A DNA stretch of 64,000 nt from CAXXOK01 sp963666755 (GCA_963666755.2 CAXXGW010000009.1:1240001-1304000); one strand, 5' to 3'. Shown: positions 40,858 through 52,359, numbered from the stretch's first letter. Translations and numbers: made by a program. Notes: generated by a model from the sequence alone, not told the origin.

Positions 40858-41838
40858 ATGGAACATAAACCCAAAATTCTACCGCTGATCCTGCTGGTGC
40901 TGTTGGGCGTGGTCGTCATTTTGGCTTCCACAAGCTTCTACCGCGTGGGTCAGGGCGAGCAGGCGCTGGTCATCACCTTTGGCAGCGTAACCGGCGTCAA
41001 TGGCCCGGGGCTGTACTGGCGCATCCCGCTGGTGCAGGACGTGGTCAGCGAAAGTGTAACCACCATCCATACCAAGGAGTACGGTTTTCGCACCACACAA
41101 CAGGGCACCGCAGGCCGCGCCGCCCAGTACGTGGATGAAACCAACGAGGGCGTGATGCTGACCAACGACAACAGTATCGTCTCCATTGAGGCTATCTACC
41201 AGTACACCATCCGGGATGTGAAACAGTACCACTACGATGTGGACGATCCGGAAGGCACCCTGCAGCTCGCGTTTGAGGCGGTCATCCGCCGCAACGTGCA
41301 AAACCGCCCGCTGGACGACGCGCTGCTGAACAAGGAGGAAATCGAGCTACAAGTACTGCCCGATTTTCAGGCGCTGATCGACACCTATGATATGGGCGTC
41401 AAAATCAACGACGTGCGCATCCAGAACATTACCGTACCGTCGGACGTATCCTCTGCCTATGAGGATGTAAACAACGCCAAGAACGAAAAGACCAAGCGCC
41501 TGGACGAAGCGGAGAAGTATAAAAACGAAATCCTACCCAAGGCGCGCGGCAACGCCTATGAAACCGTACAGCAAGCCGAAGCGTATAAAGCGGACTTGAT
41601 CGCCAAGGCGCAGAGCGATACGGCGGTGTTCAAAGCCGTATATCAGGAGTACCAGGTCGCGCCGGAAGTCACCCGCCGCCGTCTGCTGATTGAAACGCTG
41701 GAGAAGGTGCTTTCCAACAGCGGGCGCATCATCGTGGCGGACAACCAGAGCGAGGTCGTTAAAATTCTGGATCTGAATGATCCCGAACAATCGACCCAAA
41801 CCGCGGCAGCCGTGCTGGAAGGGGGGCAGGAGCCGTGA
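40858..41838 (+). CDS. hflK: HflK-like SPFH/band 7 membrane protein
   Basis: This 326-aa protein has one N-terminal membrane helix (about 8-28) and an SPFH/prohibitin domain. HflK and HflC form a membrane cage that controls the FtsH protease. Typical blocks are FYRVGQGEQALVITFGSV, GPGLYWRIPLVQDV, EGVMLTNDNSIVSIEAIYQYTIRD and the late INDVRIQNITVP, followed by a coiled-coil region (about 200-250, EDVNNAKNEKTKRLDEAEKYKNEI) and AVYQEYQVAPEVTRRRLLIETLEKVL. AAAGGAG precedes the ATG. It overlaps hflC by 4 bases. HflKC is common in Proteobacteria and less so in Firmicutes; ftsH is not in this window. Confidence 0.9.
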   Translation: MEHKPKILPLILLVLLGVVVILASTSFYRVGQGEQALVITFGSVTGVNGPGLYWRIPLVQDVVSESVTTIHTKEYGFRTTQQGTAGRAAQYVDETNEGVMLTNDNSIVSIEAIYQYTIRDVKQYHYDVDDPEGTLQLAFEAVIRRNVQNRPLDDALLNKEEIELQVLPDFQALIDTYDMGVKINDVRIQNITVPSDVSSAYEDVNNAKNEKTKRLDEAEKYKNEILPKARGNAYETVQQAEAYKADLIAKAQSDTAVFKAVYQEYQVAPEVTRRRLLIETLEKVLSNSGRIIVADNQSEVVKILDLNDPEQSTQTAAAVLEGGQEP

Positions 41839-42875
41839 ACAGTGATCGACCCATCAACTACACCAGCGCCGTTCTGAAGGAAACCATGCAGCGCAATAAA
41901 TGGAAACTCGTTCTGATCGGCGTGATTCTGCTGGCAGTGATTATCCTGCTGAACGAAAGCCTGTTTATCGTCGGCGAGGCGGAGCAGAGCGTTGTCAGCC
42001 GCTTTGGGGTGATTAAGCGCATCGTCATCAACCGACAGAACGATTTCCATGACCGGTATGCCGAGCTGCTCAAGGATGAAATCACGCTGACTGAGGGCGT
42101 GCGCATTGAGGTCGGCAGCGGGCTGCATTTCAAGGTGCCGTTTGTGGATAAGGTGGAAACCTACTCCTCGCGCCTGTACACCTATGTAAGCGACAGCGAG
42201 GTCGTCAACACCGCGGAAAAGAAGCAGTACTATGTGCAGACCTATGCCCAGTGGTATATTGCCGACCCCGCGCTGTTCAGCCTCAAGCTGGGCAACATGG
42301 TCAGCGCCGAGAATCAGCTGGATAACCTGATCCACCCGGTCATTGTGCAAGCCATCAACCGGATGCCGGCGGAGGATTTCGTCAGCAACAAGGATGCGCT
42401 TAATGCCGCGCTTGCCAAGGGCCTGCTGACGGTAAATGAGGATATGGCGCCCCGCGGCATCGAGGTCAAGGATATTCAGGTGCACCGCACCATCCTGCCC
42501 AACGCAAACCTCGAAAGCACCTACGCGCGCATGCAGGCCGACCGGGCCAAGGTAGCCCAGCAGCTGCGCAGCGAAGGCGAGGAAGAGTACCGCAAGGCGG
42601 TTTCGGCCTCCGACTTGGAAGCGCGGCGCATTGAGGCAACTGCCATCAGCGAGGCCGGTCAGGTGCGTGCCGACGCAGAAGCACAGTCCATGGCGATTTA
42701 TGCCCAGACCTACAGCGCCGATACGGAGTTTTACAGCTACTGGCGGTCGCTGAAGGCGCTGGAAACCGCGCTGAACGACAAGGCAACACTTGTGCTGGAC
42801 AAGACACACCCGCTTTGGAGCGAACTGCTGGCCTATGCCACCTCGCAGGCCGGGCAGACCGAGCCCACTCCGTGA
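41835..42875 (+). CDS. hflC: HflC-like SPFH/band 7 membrane protein
   Basis: This 346-aa protein is the partner of HflK. It has an N-terminal membrane helix (about 24-43), then FIVGEAEQSVVSRFGVIKRIV, GLHFKVPFVDKVETYSSRLYTY, the VVNTAEKKQYYVQTYAQWYIADP strand region and IEVKDIQVHRTILPN. A long coiled coil with ARMQADRAKVAQQLRSEGEEEYRK (the HflC R-A-x-x-x-R-S-E-G motif) leads to YAQTYSADTEFYSYWRSLKALE. It starts with GTG overlapping the hflK stop codon (GTGA). A terminator follows. Confidence 0.92.
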   Translation: MNSDRPINYTSAVLKETMQRNKWKLVLIGVILLAVIILLNESLFIVGEAEQSVVSRFGVIKRIVINRQNDFHDRYAELLKDEITLTEGVRIEVGSGLHFKVPFVDKVETYSSRLYTYVSDSEVVNTAEKKQYYVQTYAQWYIADPALFSLKLGNMVSAENQLDNLIHPVIVQAINRMPAEDFVSNKDALNAALAKGLLTVNEDMAPRGIEVKDIQVHRTILPNANLESTYARMQADRAKVAQQLRSEGEEEYRKAVSASDLEARRIEATAISEAGQVRADAEAQSMAIYAQTYSADTEFYSYWRSLKALETALNDKATLVLDKTHPLWSELLAYATSQAGQTEPTP

Positions 42876-42896
42876 TTCCATCGGCAGCAAACTCTT

Positions 42897-42935
42897 TTGG
42901 CCGTCGTACAGCAATGTGCGGCGGCCAACTTGTTT
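42897..42935 (+). terminator. terminator after hflC
   Basis: TTGGCCG pairs with CGGCCAA and CGTAC with GTGCG inside; CTTGTTT follows. Outer bases (CCATCGGCAG and CTGCC/CGATGG) could extend the stem. Confidence 0.6.
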
Positions 42936-43091
42936 CTGCCTCCCGATGGGATGTGGGCATAATCAATCCTTACGTTTCGGTACGCGTTCCCCCACCAGCT
43001 CACGTTTCGATGGAAATCCGTAGCTTGTTCTTCTGCGTTCTTGATTTTGCTTCTAGCGAGGGTTTTCTTTGAAACAAAATGCAAAAACAAG

Positions 43092-43130
43092 CGAACATAT
43101 GTTTTCAAATTCTGCGCTTTGCGGTATACT
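43092..43130 (+). promoter_or_regulatory. LexA-like box overlapping an upstream promoter of the ctsR operon
   Basis: CGAACATATGTTTT (43092-43105) fits GAAC-N4-GTTT and matches the Firmicutes LexA consensus better than the box at lexA itself. It overlaps the -35 position of a possible promoter whose -10 is TATACT (43125-43130). No other gene lies between hflC and ctsR, so ctsR is the probable target. Confidence 0.5.
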
Positions 43131-43185
43131 GAAAGCGGAGCGGACAGTCCTTGCCCAAACCTTTCCACGGATCGGGTTTCCCCCA

Positions 43186-43214
43186 TTGCGTTTTGAATCG
43201 ACCCGTGATAAAAT
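43186..43214 (+). promoter_or_regulatory. proximal promoter of the ctsR operon
   Basis: TTGCGT (43186-43191), 17-base spacer, TAAAAT (43209-43214), directly before the CtsR box. Confidence 0.6.
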
Positions 43215-43219
43215 GGAAT

Positions 43220-43236
43220 GGTCAAAGATGGTCAAT
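43220..43236 (+). promoter_or_regulatory. CtsR operator
   Basis: Direct heptamer repeat GGTCAAA-GAT-GGTCAAT. This fits the known CtsR consensus (A/G)GTCAAA-NAN-(A/G)GTCAAA except for the last base. It sits over the expected transcription start and implies autoregulation. Confidence 0.85.
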
Positions 43237-43261
43237 TTCTTTGACGAGGGAGGTCTTTCCA

Positions 43262-43741
43262 ATGCGATTAAGCGATGCGATCGAGCAATTCATCAAAACC
43301 ATGCTCACCCAGGACGAGCAGGAGGTGGAGCTCAAGCGCAATGAACTGGCGCAGTATTTTAACTGCGCCCCCTCGCAGATCAATTATGTCCTGGCGACGC
43401 GCTTCACGCCCGATCACGGCTACATAATCGAAAGCCGACGCGGCGGCGGCGGGTATATCCGCATTTTCCGCATGGAGCAGGATACCAGCGAGCAGCTGAT
43501 CTACCTGCTGCACGAGCGTGTGGGCGACACCATTACCTCGCTGGAATCGGAACACCTGATTACGCAGCTGCACGAGCGGGAGCTGATTTCACAGGATGAG
43601 GCCGCCATCATGAAGGCAGCCATCTGCGAAACCTGTTTTACCCTGCCGGTGCCCGCTGCCCTCAAGGACGCGCTGCGCGCCCGGATTCTGAAATCGATGT
43701 TGCTGGAGGTTGCCCGCAAGAGCAAAATCTCCGGAAACTGA
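43262..43741 (+). CDS. ctsR: transcriptional repressor CtsR
   Basis: CtsR represses clp and related heat-shock genes and is inactivated at high temperature and by McsB. The protein is 159 aa. The N-terminal winged helix has MRLSDAIEQFIKTML, RNELAQYFNCAPSQINYVLATRFT and the glycine-rich wing ESRRGGGGYIRIFR, which acts as thermosensor. The C-terminal dimerisation domain ends with LKDALRARILKSMLLEVA. GGAGG lies 11 bases before the ATG. The operon order ctsR-mcsA-mcsB-clpC is the classical one. Confidence 0.97.
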   Translation: MRLSDAIEQFIKTMLTQDEQEVELKRNELAQYFNCAPSQINYVLATRFTPDHGYIIESRRGGGGYIRIFRMEQDTSEQLIYLLHERVGDTITSLESEHLITQLHERELISQDEAAIMKAAICETCFTLPVPAALKDALRARILKSMLLEVARKSKISGN

Positions 43742-43755
43742 AAGGAGCCATAACG

Positions 43756-44262
43756 ATGCTGTGTGAAGAATGCCACCAGAACCCCGCCACCGTGCTTATT
43801 ACTGTTTGGAGCGGCAACGGCACCACCGTGCGGCACCTCTGTCAGGCCTGCGTGGAAAAGATGGAAACCAGCTTTGCCAAAGGCGATATGTCCACCTTTC
43901 TCAGCTCATTGCTGAGCCTTTTATCCCGCTCCCCCAGTCAGGAGGAAACCCTGCGCTGCGAAGCCTGCGGCCTCACCTATGAAGAATTTCAAAATACCGG
44001 CAAACTCGGTTGCGCCAAGTGTTACGAGGCGTTTTCCGAGCAGCTTAAGCCCCTGCTTTTGCGGGTACACGGCCGCAGCCAGCACGCTGGAAGGGTGCCC
44101 GCCGCCCAGAAGGAACTCTGCACGCTGGAGCAATCCATTCTGGCGCTGAAAACCCGGATGGAACAGGCGGTCGCGGTGGAAAACTTTGAAGAAGCCGCCA
44201 CCCTGCGTGACGAAATCCGCGCGCTTTTGGACAAACAGAATGCCGAGGTGAACCCGCAATGA
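43756..44262 (+). CDS. mcsA: McsA, activator of the McsB arginine kinase
   Basis: This 168-aa protein carries zinc-binding Cys pairs: MLCEECHQNPA and HLCQACVEKM at the N-terminus, then RCEACGLTYEEF and LGCAKCYEAF. The C-terminal half has a UVR-type helical motif (VAVENFEEAATLRDEIRALL). McsA binds and activates McsB and also binds CtsR. AAAGGAG precedes the ATG. It overlaps mcsB by 4 bases (ATGA). Confidence 0.95.
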   Translation: MLCEECHQNPATVLITVWSGNGTTVRHLCQACVEKMETSFAKGDMSTFLSSLLSLLSRSPSQEETLRCEACGLTYEEFQNTGKLGCAKCYEAFSEQLKPLLLRVHGRSQHAGRVPAAQKELCTLEQSILALKTRMEQAVAVENFEEAATLRDEIRALLDKQNAEVNPQ

Positions 44263-45272
44263 GCGATACAAACGAAGATATCGTGGTGTCCAGCCGGGTA
44301 CGGCTGGCAAGAAATTACCACGACCTGCCCTTTTCAAACGCGCAGAACCCGGAAAACGCGCAACTGTGCATCAACCGTGCGCGGCAGGCGCTGGGCGCGG
44401 CCGACGCCGCGGAGCAGGGCCATTATAACCTGTTTGCGCTGCGCGATATGACCAAGATCGATCGCCTGTCGCTGATGGAGCAGCACCTGATCAGCCGCGA
44501 CCTGCTGCAAAACAGCGAAACCGGCGCCGCACTCGTGCGGGACGACCGGCAGGTGAGCGTCATGGTCAACGAGGAAGATCACCTGCGCATTCAGGCCATG
44601 CTGAACGGGCTGGCCCTGCAGGATGCGGCGCGCCTGGCTTTCCATGCGGAGGATCAGCTTTCGCAGGTTTGCGACTTTTCCTTTGACGTGCAACTGGGTT
44701 ACCTGACCGCCTGCCCCACCAACACAGGTACGGGCATGCGCGCATCCGTCATGCTGCACCTGCCGATGCTTACCCGCTTCAAGAAAATGGGCGATGTGAC
44801 CCAGTCCGTCGCCAAGGTAGGGCTGACCATCCGCGGCATCTATGGCGAGGGCAGCGAAGCGCTGGGCGATTTATATCAGGTCAGCAATCAGGTTACGCTG
44901 GGCCGCACGGAGGATGAAATTTTGGAGGCCGTCACAGCCGTCGGCCAGCAGCTGATCGACATGGAAAGAAGCCTGCGTAAAAGCGCCGCACAAGAGGGGC
45001 TGGATTTGCAGGATACCCTTTGGCGCAGCTACGGCGTACTGCGCTATGCGCAGCAGATGCCTGCAAGCGAGTTTATGGAGCATTGGAGCAACTTGCGCCT
45101 TGGCGCGGCGCTGGGCAAGCTGCCCGTGCCGCTTGCGGCGGTGGATGATCTGTTAACCATCGCACAGGACGCGCACGCCCGTATTTTTCAACAAACCCAT
45201 CCCAACACTGGCAGCGCCGAACAGGCGCGCTGTGTCATCATTCAGGCGAAGCTGAACGCCAAGGAGGACTAA
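44259..45272 (+). CDS. mcsB: protein arginine kinase McsB
   Basis: McsB phosphorylates arginines on damaged or regulatory proteins, marking them for ClpCP. The 337-aa protein has the phosphagen-kinase fold: VVSSRVRLARNY (ATP-binding Arg), VMVNEEDHLRIQAM (the NEEDH motif), YLTACPTNTGTGMRASVMLHLP (the C-P-T-N-x-G-T loop) and GLTIRGIYGEGSEALGDLYQVSNQVTLG. Both catalytic regions are intact. It lies between mcsA and clpC, with 2 bases between its stop and the clpC ATG, so the operon is tightly coupled. Confidence 0.97.
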   Translation: MSDTNEDIVVSSRVRLARNYHDLPFSNAQNPENAQLCINRARQALGAADAAEQGHYNLFALRDMTKIDRLSLMEQHLISRDLLQNSETGAALVRDDRQVSVMVNEEDHLRIQAMLNGLALQDAARLAFHAEDQLSQVCDFSFDVQLGYLTACPTNTGTGMRASVMLHLPMLTRFKKMGDVTQSVAKVGLTIRGIYGEGSEALGDLYQVSNQVTLGRTEDEILEAVTAVGQQLIDMERSLRKSAAQEGLDLQDTLWRSYGVLRYAQQMPASEFMEHWSNLRLGAALGKLPVPLAAVDDLLTIAQDAHARIFQQTHPNTGSAEQARCVIIQAKLNAKED

Positions 45273-45274
45273 AT

Positions 45275-47761
<2,487 letters not shown>

Positions 47762-47773
47762 CCCTATCACGCC

Positions 47774-47806
47774 GCCCGGCGCGCCCTTTCGCGTGCCGGG
47801 CTGTTT
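47774..47806 (+). terminator. terminator after clpC
   Basis: GCCCGGC pairs with GCCGGGC with an inner GCG/CGC extension, followed by TGTTT. Confidence 0.6.
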
Positions 47807-47820
47807 CGGGAGGGAAACCC

Positions 47821-50103
47821 GTGAACGTCGATCAGCTTGTGAGCCACTGGAAAGCCGACCCTGCGTTTATGCAGAACGTGTCGGCCTGGATCACCCTGCC
47901 CGCCACCGAAGGGCGTTACGTGGATTTTCCTCCGGAACTGGACGAACGCATTCAGGCGGTGCTCCGCCGTCGCGGCGTGCACCGGCTTTATACCCATCAG
48001 GCAGAGAGCTTTGCCGCCGCGCGGCAAGGGGAGGATTTTGTCGTCGTCACCCCCACCGCCAGCGGCAAGACCCTCTGCTATAACCTGCCCGTGCTGACCG
48101 CAATTTTACGGAATCCGGACGCGCGGGCGTTATACCTGTTCCCCACCAAAGCCCTGTCCGCCGATCAGGCGAGCGAACTGTACGAGCTGATCGAGGCACT
48201 GGGCGTGGACGTGAAGGCCTATACCTACGACGGCGATACGCAAAACGCCGCGCGCAAGGCCATCCGGCAGGCAGGGCATATTGTCGTGACCAACCCGGAC
48301 ATGCTGCACGCCAACATCCTGCCCAATCATACCAAATGGGTCAAGCTGTTTGAAAATCTGCAATACATCGTGATTGACGAAATCCACGCCTACCGCGGGG
48401 TGTTCGGCAGCAATCTGGCCAACGTGCTGCGCCGTTTGCTGCGGCTTTGCGCGTTTTACGGCAGTCACCCGCGCTTTATCCTGTGCAGCGCGACCATCGC
48501 CAACCCCGACGAGCTGGCCCATACCCTGACCGGGCGCAATGTACGTAAAATCGATAATAACGGCGCGCCGACAGGCGAACGGAATCTGATTTTCTACAAT
48601 CCGCCGGTCATCAACCGCCAGTTGGGCATCCGGCGCGGCGCGGTAAACGAAACGCGCGATCTGGCCAGTCAACTGCTGGCCAACGGCATCTCTACCATCG
48701 TATTTGCGAAAAGTCGCGTGCAGGTGGAGGTCATTACTCGTACCCTCAAGGAGCAGGTACGCGATCCGTACGGGTTTTCCGGCAGGGTGCGCGGCTACCG
48801 GGGCGGCTACCTGCCCAGCGAGCGCCGTGAAATTGAGCGCGGCCTGCGCGCGGGCGAAATTGATCTGGTGGTTTCCACCAACGCGCTGGAGTTAGGCATT
48901 GATATAGGTTCGCTGTCCGCGTGCGTGCTGTGCGGGTATCCCGGCACCATCGCCAGCACTTGGCAGCAGGCCGGGCGCGCCGGGCGTCGCAGGGAAACGG
49001 CGCTGACGGTACTGGTCGCCTCCTCCGCGCCGCTGGATCAGTATATCGTCAACCATCCGGAATACTTCATGCGCCAGTCGCCGGAACACGCGCTGCTGCA
49101 CCCGGACAACCTGTACATCCTGCTTTCGCACATCAAGTGCGCCGCGTATGAGCTGCCTTTTAACGACGGTGAAGTTTTCGGAAACGTTGCGGATACGGAG
49201 CAATTTCTTGGTTTCCTGACGGAATCCTCCATCCTGCGGCATGTCGGCGGCCGTTACCACTGGTCGGCGGAGGATTTCCCGGCCAGCGAAATCAGCCTGC
49301 GCTCCGCCACGACGGAAAATTTCGTGATTGTGGATACGACCAACCCAGCGCACCATCGCGTGATTGGCGAAATGGACCGTTTTACCGTACCCATGCTTTT
49401 GCATGAGAATGCCATTTACATGCACGAGGGGCGGCAGTATCAGGTGGAAAAGCTGGACTTTGACGCCTGCAAAGCGTTTATCCACGCCGTAGATGTCGAT
49501 TATTACACCGACGCGGATTTGAATGTGAGCCTGAGCGTTTTGGACGAGCTCAAGCAAAAGGAGCTTCCGGGCGGCATTTGCCTGACACTGGGAGAGCTGA
49601 AAATAACCGCGATCGTGAAGATCTTTAAAAAAATGAAGCTCGACACACACGAGAACCTCGGCTTCGGCCCCGTACGCGTGCCGGAAACGGACATGCACAC
49701 CGTGGGCATGTGGTGGGCGCTGCCTCCGGCGTTTACACAGGGTTTTTCCAACGATGCATTGCAGGGTGCGATGGTAGGCATCGCAAGCACGCTTGGAATC
49801 GTGGCGCCGCTGCTGCTCATGTGCGCGCCGCGCGATATCAAGGTAGTTTATCAGGTAAAGTCCCCTTCAACGGATTTACCTACGCTGTTTTTGTATGACC
49901 AGTACCCCGGCGGCGTGGGGTTGAGCGAAAAAGCCTATGAAATGCAGCAGATGCTATTGGAAAACGCTCTGCAGCTGATCGAAGCCTGCCCCTGCGAGCG
50001 CGGCTGCCCCAGCTGTGTCGGGCCTGAAACCGAAGTCGGCCCACATGGCAAGGAAGACGCCGTGCGCATCCTCAGGGAGCTGATACGCGTATGCCAAGCC
50101 TGA
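47821..50103 (+). CDS. mrfA: MrfA, DEAD/DEAH-box helicase with DUF1998 domain
   Basis: This is a 760-aa 3'-5' DNA helicase, homologous to Bacillus YprA/MrfA, which with MrfB repairs mitomycin-C adducts independently of UvrABC. The N-terminal RecA domain has Walker A PTASGKTLCYNLP, FPTKALSADQ, TNPDMLH, DEIHAYRGVFGSN and CSATIANP; the second has FAKSRVQVE, STNALELGIDIG and QQAGRAGRR. The C-terminal DUF1998 region ends with the four-cysteine metal-binding cluster CPCERGCPSCVG. The start is GTG after GGGAGGG. It overlaps mrfB by 13 bases. Confidence 0.95.
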   Translation: MNVDQLVSHWKADPAFMQNVSAWITLPATEGRYVDFPPELDERIQAVLRRRGVHRLYTHQAESFAAARQGEDFVVVTPTASGKTLCYNLPVLTAILRNPDARALYLFPTKALSADQASELYELIEALGVDVKAYTYDGDTQNAARKAIRQAGHIVVTNPDMLHANILPNHTKWVKLFENLQYIVIDEIHAYRGVFGSNLANVLRRLLRLCAFYGSHPRFILCSATIANPDELAHTLTGRNVRKIDNNGAPTGERNLIFYNPPVINRQLGIRRGAVNETRDLASQLLANGISTIVFAKSRVQVEVITRTLKEQVRDPYGFSGRVRGYRGGYLPSERREIERGLRAGEIDLVVSTNALELGIDIGSLSACVLCGYPGTIASTWQQAGRAGRRRETALTVLVASSAPLDQYIVNHPEYFMRQSPEHALLHPDNLYILLSHIKCAAYELPFNDGEVFGNVADTEQFLGFLTESSILRHVGGRYHWSAEDFPASEISLRSATTENFVIVDTTNPAHHRVIGEMDRFTVPMLLHENAIYMHEGRQYQVEKLDFDACKAFIHAVDVDYYTDADLNVSLSVLDELKQKELPGGICLTLGELKITAIVKIFKKMKLDTHENLGFGPVRVPETDMHTVGMWWALPPAFTQGFSNDALQGAMVGIASTLGIVAPLLLMCAPRDIKVVYQVKSPSTDLPTLFLYDQYPGGVGLSEKAYEMQQMLLENALQLIEACPCERGCPSCVGPETEVGPHGKEDAVRILRELIRVCQA

Positions 50104-51263
50104 CGGAAAAACTGCGCATGCTGGATGCGGCGGCAGGCAAGCCCACCGTTGCGCAGCCCCAGGAAGCCCCGCACATAGTGCCTGAATGCCACCATGTATC
50201 CGCACGTTTTTCCGCCGGATCGTTTTCGTCGTTTCGGCACATGCAAGCGCCGGTGCTGCAGACCATCTTCGGCGTCCCGTTTCCAACAGGGGTAAAGCCG
50301 GAGGATTTGCTCTTTCTGGATACGGAAACCACCGGGCTGGCCGGGGGCGCCGGCACGCTAGCCTTTCAGGTCGGGGTCGGGTATCTGGCAAAGGGGCAGT
50401 TTGTGGTGGAGCAGTTCCTGATGCGGGATTACCCTGAAGAGGAGCCGATGCTCGCGCAGGTTGCGGCGCTGATGCGCGCTTTCCCGGTGTGGGTTACGTT
50501 TAACGGCCGCACATTTGATATTCCGCTGCTGGAAAACCGCTTTATTATGAACAGGGTTGCGAATCGCCCTTCCCCCACGGCACATGCGGATGTGCTGCAC
50601 CCCGCCCGCCGCGTTTGGAAACTGCGGCTGGGGCGCTGCACCCTGCAACGATTGGAGCAGGCGGTGCTGGGCGTAGCCCGGGAGGAGGATCTGCCGGGGG
50701 AGCAGGTGCCCCGGACGTTCTTCCGCTACCTGCAAAACCACGATTTTGGGCCCATGGAGCAAATCCTTGCGCATAACCGGCAGGATGTGGTCAGCCTTGC
50801 GCAACTTTTTTTCTACCTGTGCATGGCGTTTGACCGGCCGGAAAATACCCCCGCCGAACCGGAGGACCTGCTTTCGCTGGCAAAAGCGGCGAAGCGGCAG
50901 GGCGACGAGGCGCTAAGTAAAAAGTGTTACCGACTTGCCGCCGGTACGGCACGCCGGGGCGAAGCCTTTGCCGCGCTGGCCGCGCAGGAAAAACGGGAGG
51001 GCAACGCGCAGCGCGCGGCCAAACTCTATGCCGCCATGCTGGCCCGGGGCGAGCACCCCATCGATGCGTGCGAAGCGCTGGCTAAGCTGTGCGAGCATCA
51101 GCTGCACAACCCCGAGCAGGCGCTGGCCTATACGCGTCAGGCGCTGCTGCTGGCGGCGGAACCCACCCTGCGGGTGGACGATACTGTACAATCCCGCAGA
51201 AATGCGTTACAATACCGTTATGCGCGCCTGCGCCGCAAAATCGTGGGCGACGGAAATGCTTAG
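50091..51263 (+). CDS. mrfB: MrfB, RNase H-like exonuclease with C-terminal TPR-like helices
   Basis: This 390-aa protein matches Bacillus YprB/MrfB, the metal-dependent exonuclease partner of MrfA. The DEDD-type sites are visible: LFLDTETTGLAGG (D, E), VTFNGRTFDIPLLENRF (D) and LAHNRQDVVSLAQLF (D). After about residue 255 comes a helical, Ala-rich region with TPR-like repeats (SLAKAAKRQGDEALSKKCYRLA). Overlap with mrfA shows coupled expression, as expected for two parts of one repair pathway. A TPR gene follows after 11 bases. Confidence 0.93.
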   Translation: MPSLTEKLRMLDAAAGKPTVAQPQEAPHIVPECHHVSARFSAGSFSSFRHMQAPVLQTIFGVPFPTGVKPEDLLFLDTETTGLAGGAGTLAFQVGVGYLAKGQFVVEQFLMRDYPEEEPMLAQVAALMRAFPVWVTFNGRTFDIPLLENRFIMNRVANRPSPTAHADVLHPARRVWKLRLGRCTLQRLEQAVLGVAREEDLPGEQVPRTFFRYLQNHDFGPMEQILAHNRQDVVSLAQLFFYLCMAFDRPENTPAEPEDLLSLAKAAKRQGDEALSKKCYRLAAGTARRGEAFAALAAQEKREGNAQRAAKLYAAMLARGEHPIDACEALAKLCEHQLHNPEQALAYTRQALLLAAEPTLRVDDTVQSRRNALQYRYARLRRKIVGDGNA

Positions 51264-51274
51264 GAGGACGTGCC

Positions 51275-51964
51275 ATGAACCTGATCGCATCCATGAAAGC
51301 CCGCAGCGCTGCCAAGAAAATGAGCGACGGCAACAATGCCGAAGCAAGAAAACTATACGAAGAAGCCGTTGCAGCCGGTTTGAACGAACCGCGCTATCTT
51401 TTGAGCTATTCGGTACTGTTAATCCGCGAAGGCGAGTTTCAGAAGGCGCGCGAGCTGCTGGTGCAAAACCAGAATAATCCGCTGCTGACGGATGACAGCC
51501 GCAGGCAGCTGTACGTGAACTATGCCGTTTGCGTTTATAAATTAGGCGATCTGCAAAAGGGCATCGAACTGCTGGAACGGCAGCATGACAAGGAAGCAAA
51601 CGGGCTGATCTTTGAAACGCTCGGCTACCTGTACATCGAGGCGGGCGATACGGAAAAGGCCCTTGCGTTTAACAAGCAGGGCATGGAGTACGACGATGAG
51701 GACCCGATCACGCTGGACAACCTTGGCCAGACCTACTACCGGATGCTGAACGATCCGGAGCAGGCGCGTACATACTTTGAGAAAGCGCACGAGCTTAAAC
51801 CCGGGCAGATTGACACCCTGTATTTCCTGGCTCAGTATGATCTGGCCGCCGGGGATCGGGAAGCCGCCAAGGAAAAGTATACGCAGGCGCTCAAGGGGCG
51901 CTTCTCCCCCCTCAACTACGCTAGCCGGGAACAAATCGAAGCGGAGCTGGCAAAGCTCGGCTGA
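51275..51964 (+). CDS. TPR repeat protein
   Basis: This 229-aa soluble protein is made of tetratricopeptide repeats: AEARKLYEEAVAAGLNEPRYLLSYSVLL, LIFETLGYLYIEAGDTEKALAF, TLDNLGQTYYRMLNDPEQARTYFEKAHEL and TLYFLAQYDLAAGDREAAKEKYTQAL. It has no signal or catalytic motif, so it is probably a scaffold or adaptor. The ATG at 51275 follows TAGGAGG. It is the last gene of the mrf unit, with a terminator about 60 bases downstream; a role with MrfAB is only suggested by position. Confidence 0.88.
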   Translation: MNLIASMKARSAAKKMSDGNNAEARKLYEEAVAAGLNEPRYLLSYSVLLIREGEFQKARELLVQNQNNPLLTDDSRRQLYVNYAVCVYKLGDLQKGIELLERQHDKEANGLIFETLGYLYIEAGDTEKALAFNKQGMEYDDEDPITLDNLGQTYYRMLNDPEQARTYFEKAHELKPGQIDTLYFLAQYDLAAGDREAAKEKYTQALKGRFSPLNYASREQIEAELAKLG

Positions 51965-52024
51965 CAGGCCTAGCCATACCGTTGCAATCCTGAAGAAACA
52001 GCACAGGAGCAATGCTCCCTGAAC

Positions 52025-52053
52025 GCGGTTGTCATTTTAGACAGCCGCTTTTC
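52025..52053 (+). terminator. terminator after the TPR gene
   Basis: GCGGTTGTC pairs with GACAGCCGC (one G-U pair), loop ATTTTA, then TTTTC. Confidence 0.75.
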
Positions 52054-52359
52054 TCTGCCCGTTTCGATCCCTGTGAAGGAATGGATGGAGCCATTCCCCC
52101 ATGCCTTCCGGCTTGCAGGGTTTATGAAGGCTCCCCCGCCACATCCGCAACCGTTGGCGCAGCCGTATTTTTGCATGCCTGTTTGCTGGAACCAACCTCC
52201 TTCGATTACGCTGTTTTAATCGACTGTTTTATCGGGTTCTGTTCTGTTTGCGTACAAGTTTATCCATTTGGGACAACGCGGATTTTCTTCACTGCTTTTT
52301 AACGTGCAAACCCTTGCGATGTCTTTCTTTGCGGGCACGTGAATATTCTGTAAAAACTA
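52054..52359. other. intergenic stretch without a convincing gene
   Basis: About 300 bases between a terminator and the next promoter. On the minus strand a short frame (51970-52176) begins with a Cys/Gly-rich stretch, and an AAGGAGG occurs 19 bases before its ATG, too far for a normal start. I see no RNA gene. Confidence 0.35.

Noticed and set aside
51970..52176. Small minus-strand frame with Cys/Gly-rich start
   Set aside because: The AAGGAGG is 19 bases before the ATG, too far, and the frame overlaps the end of the TPR gene's spacer and terminator. Only worth revisiting if transcribed.
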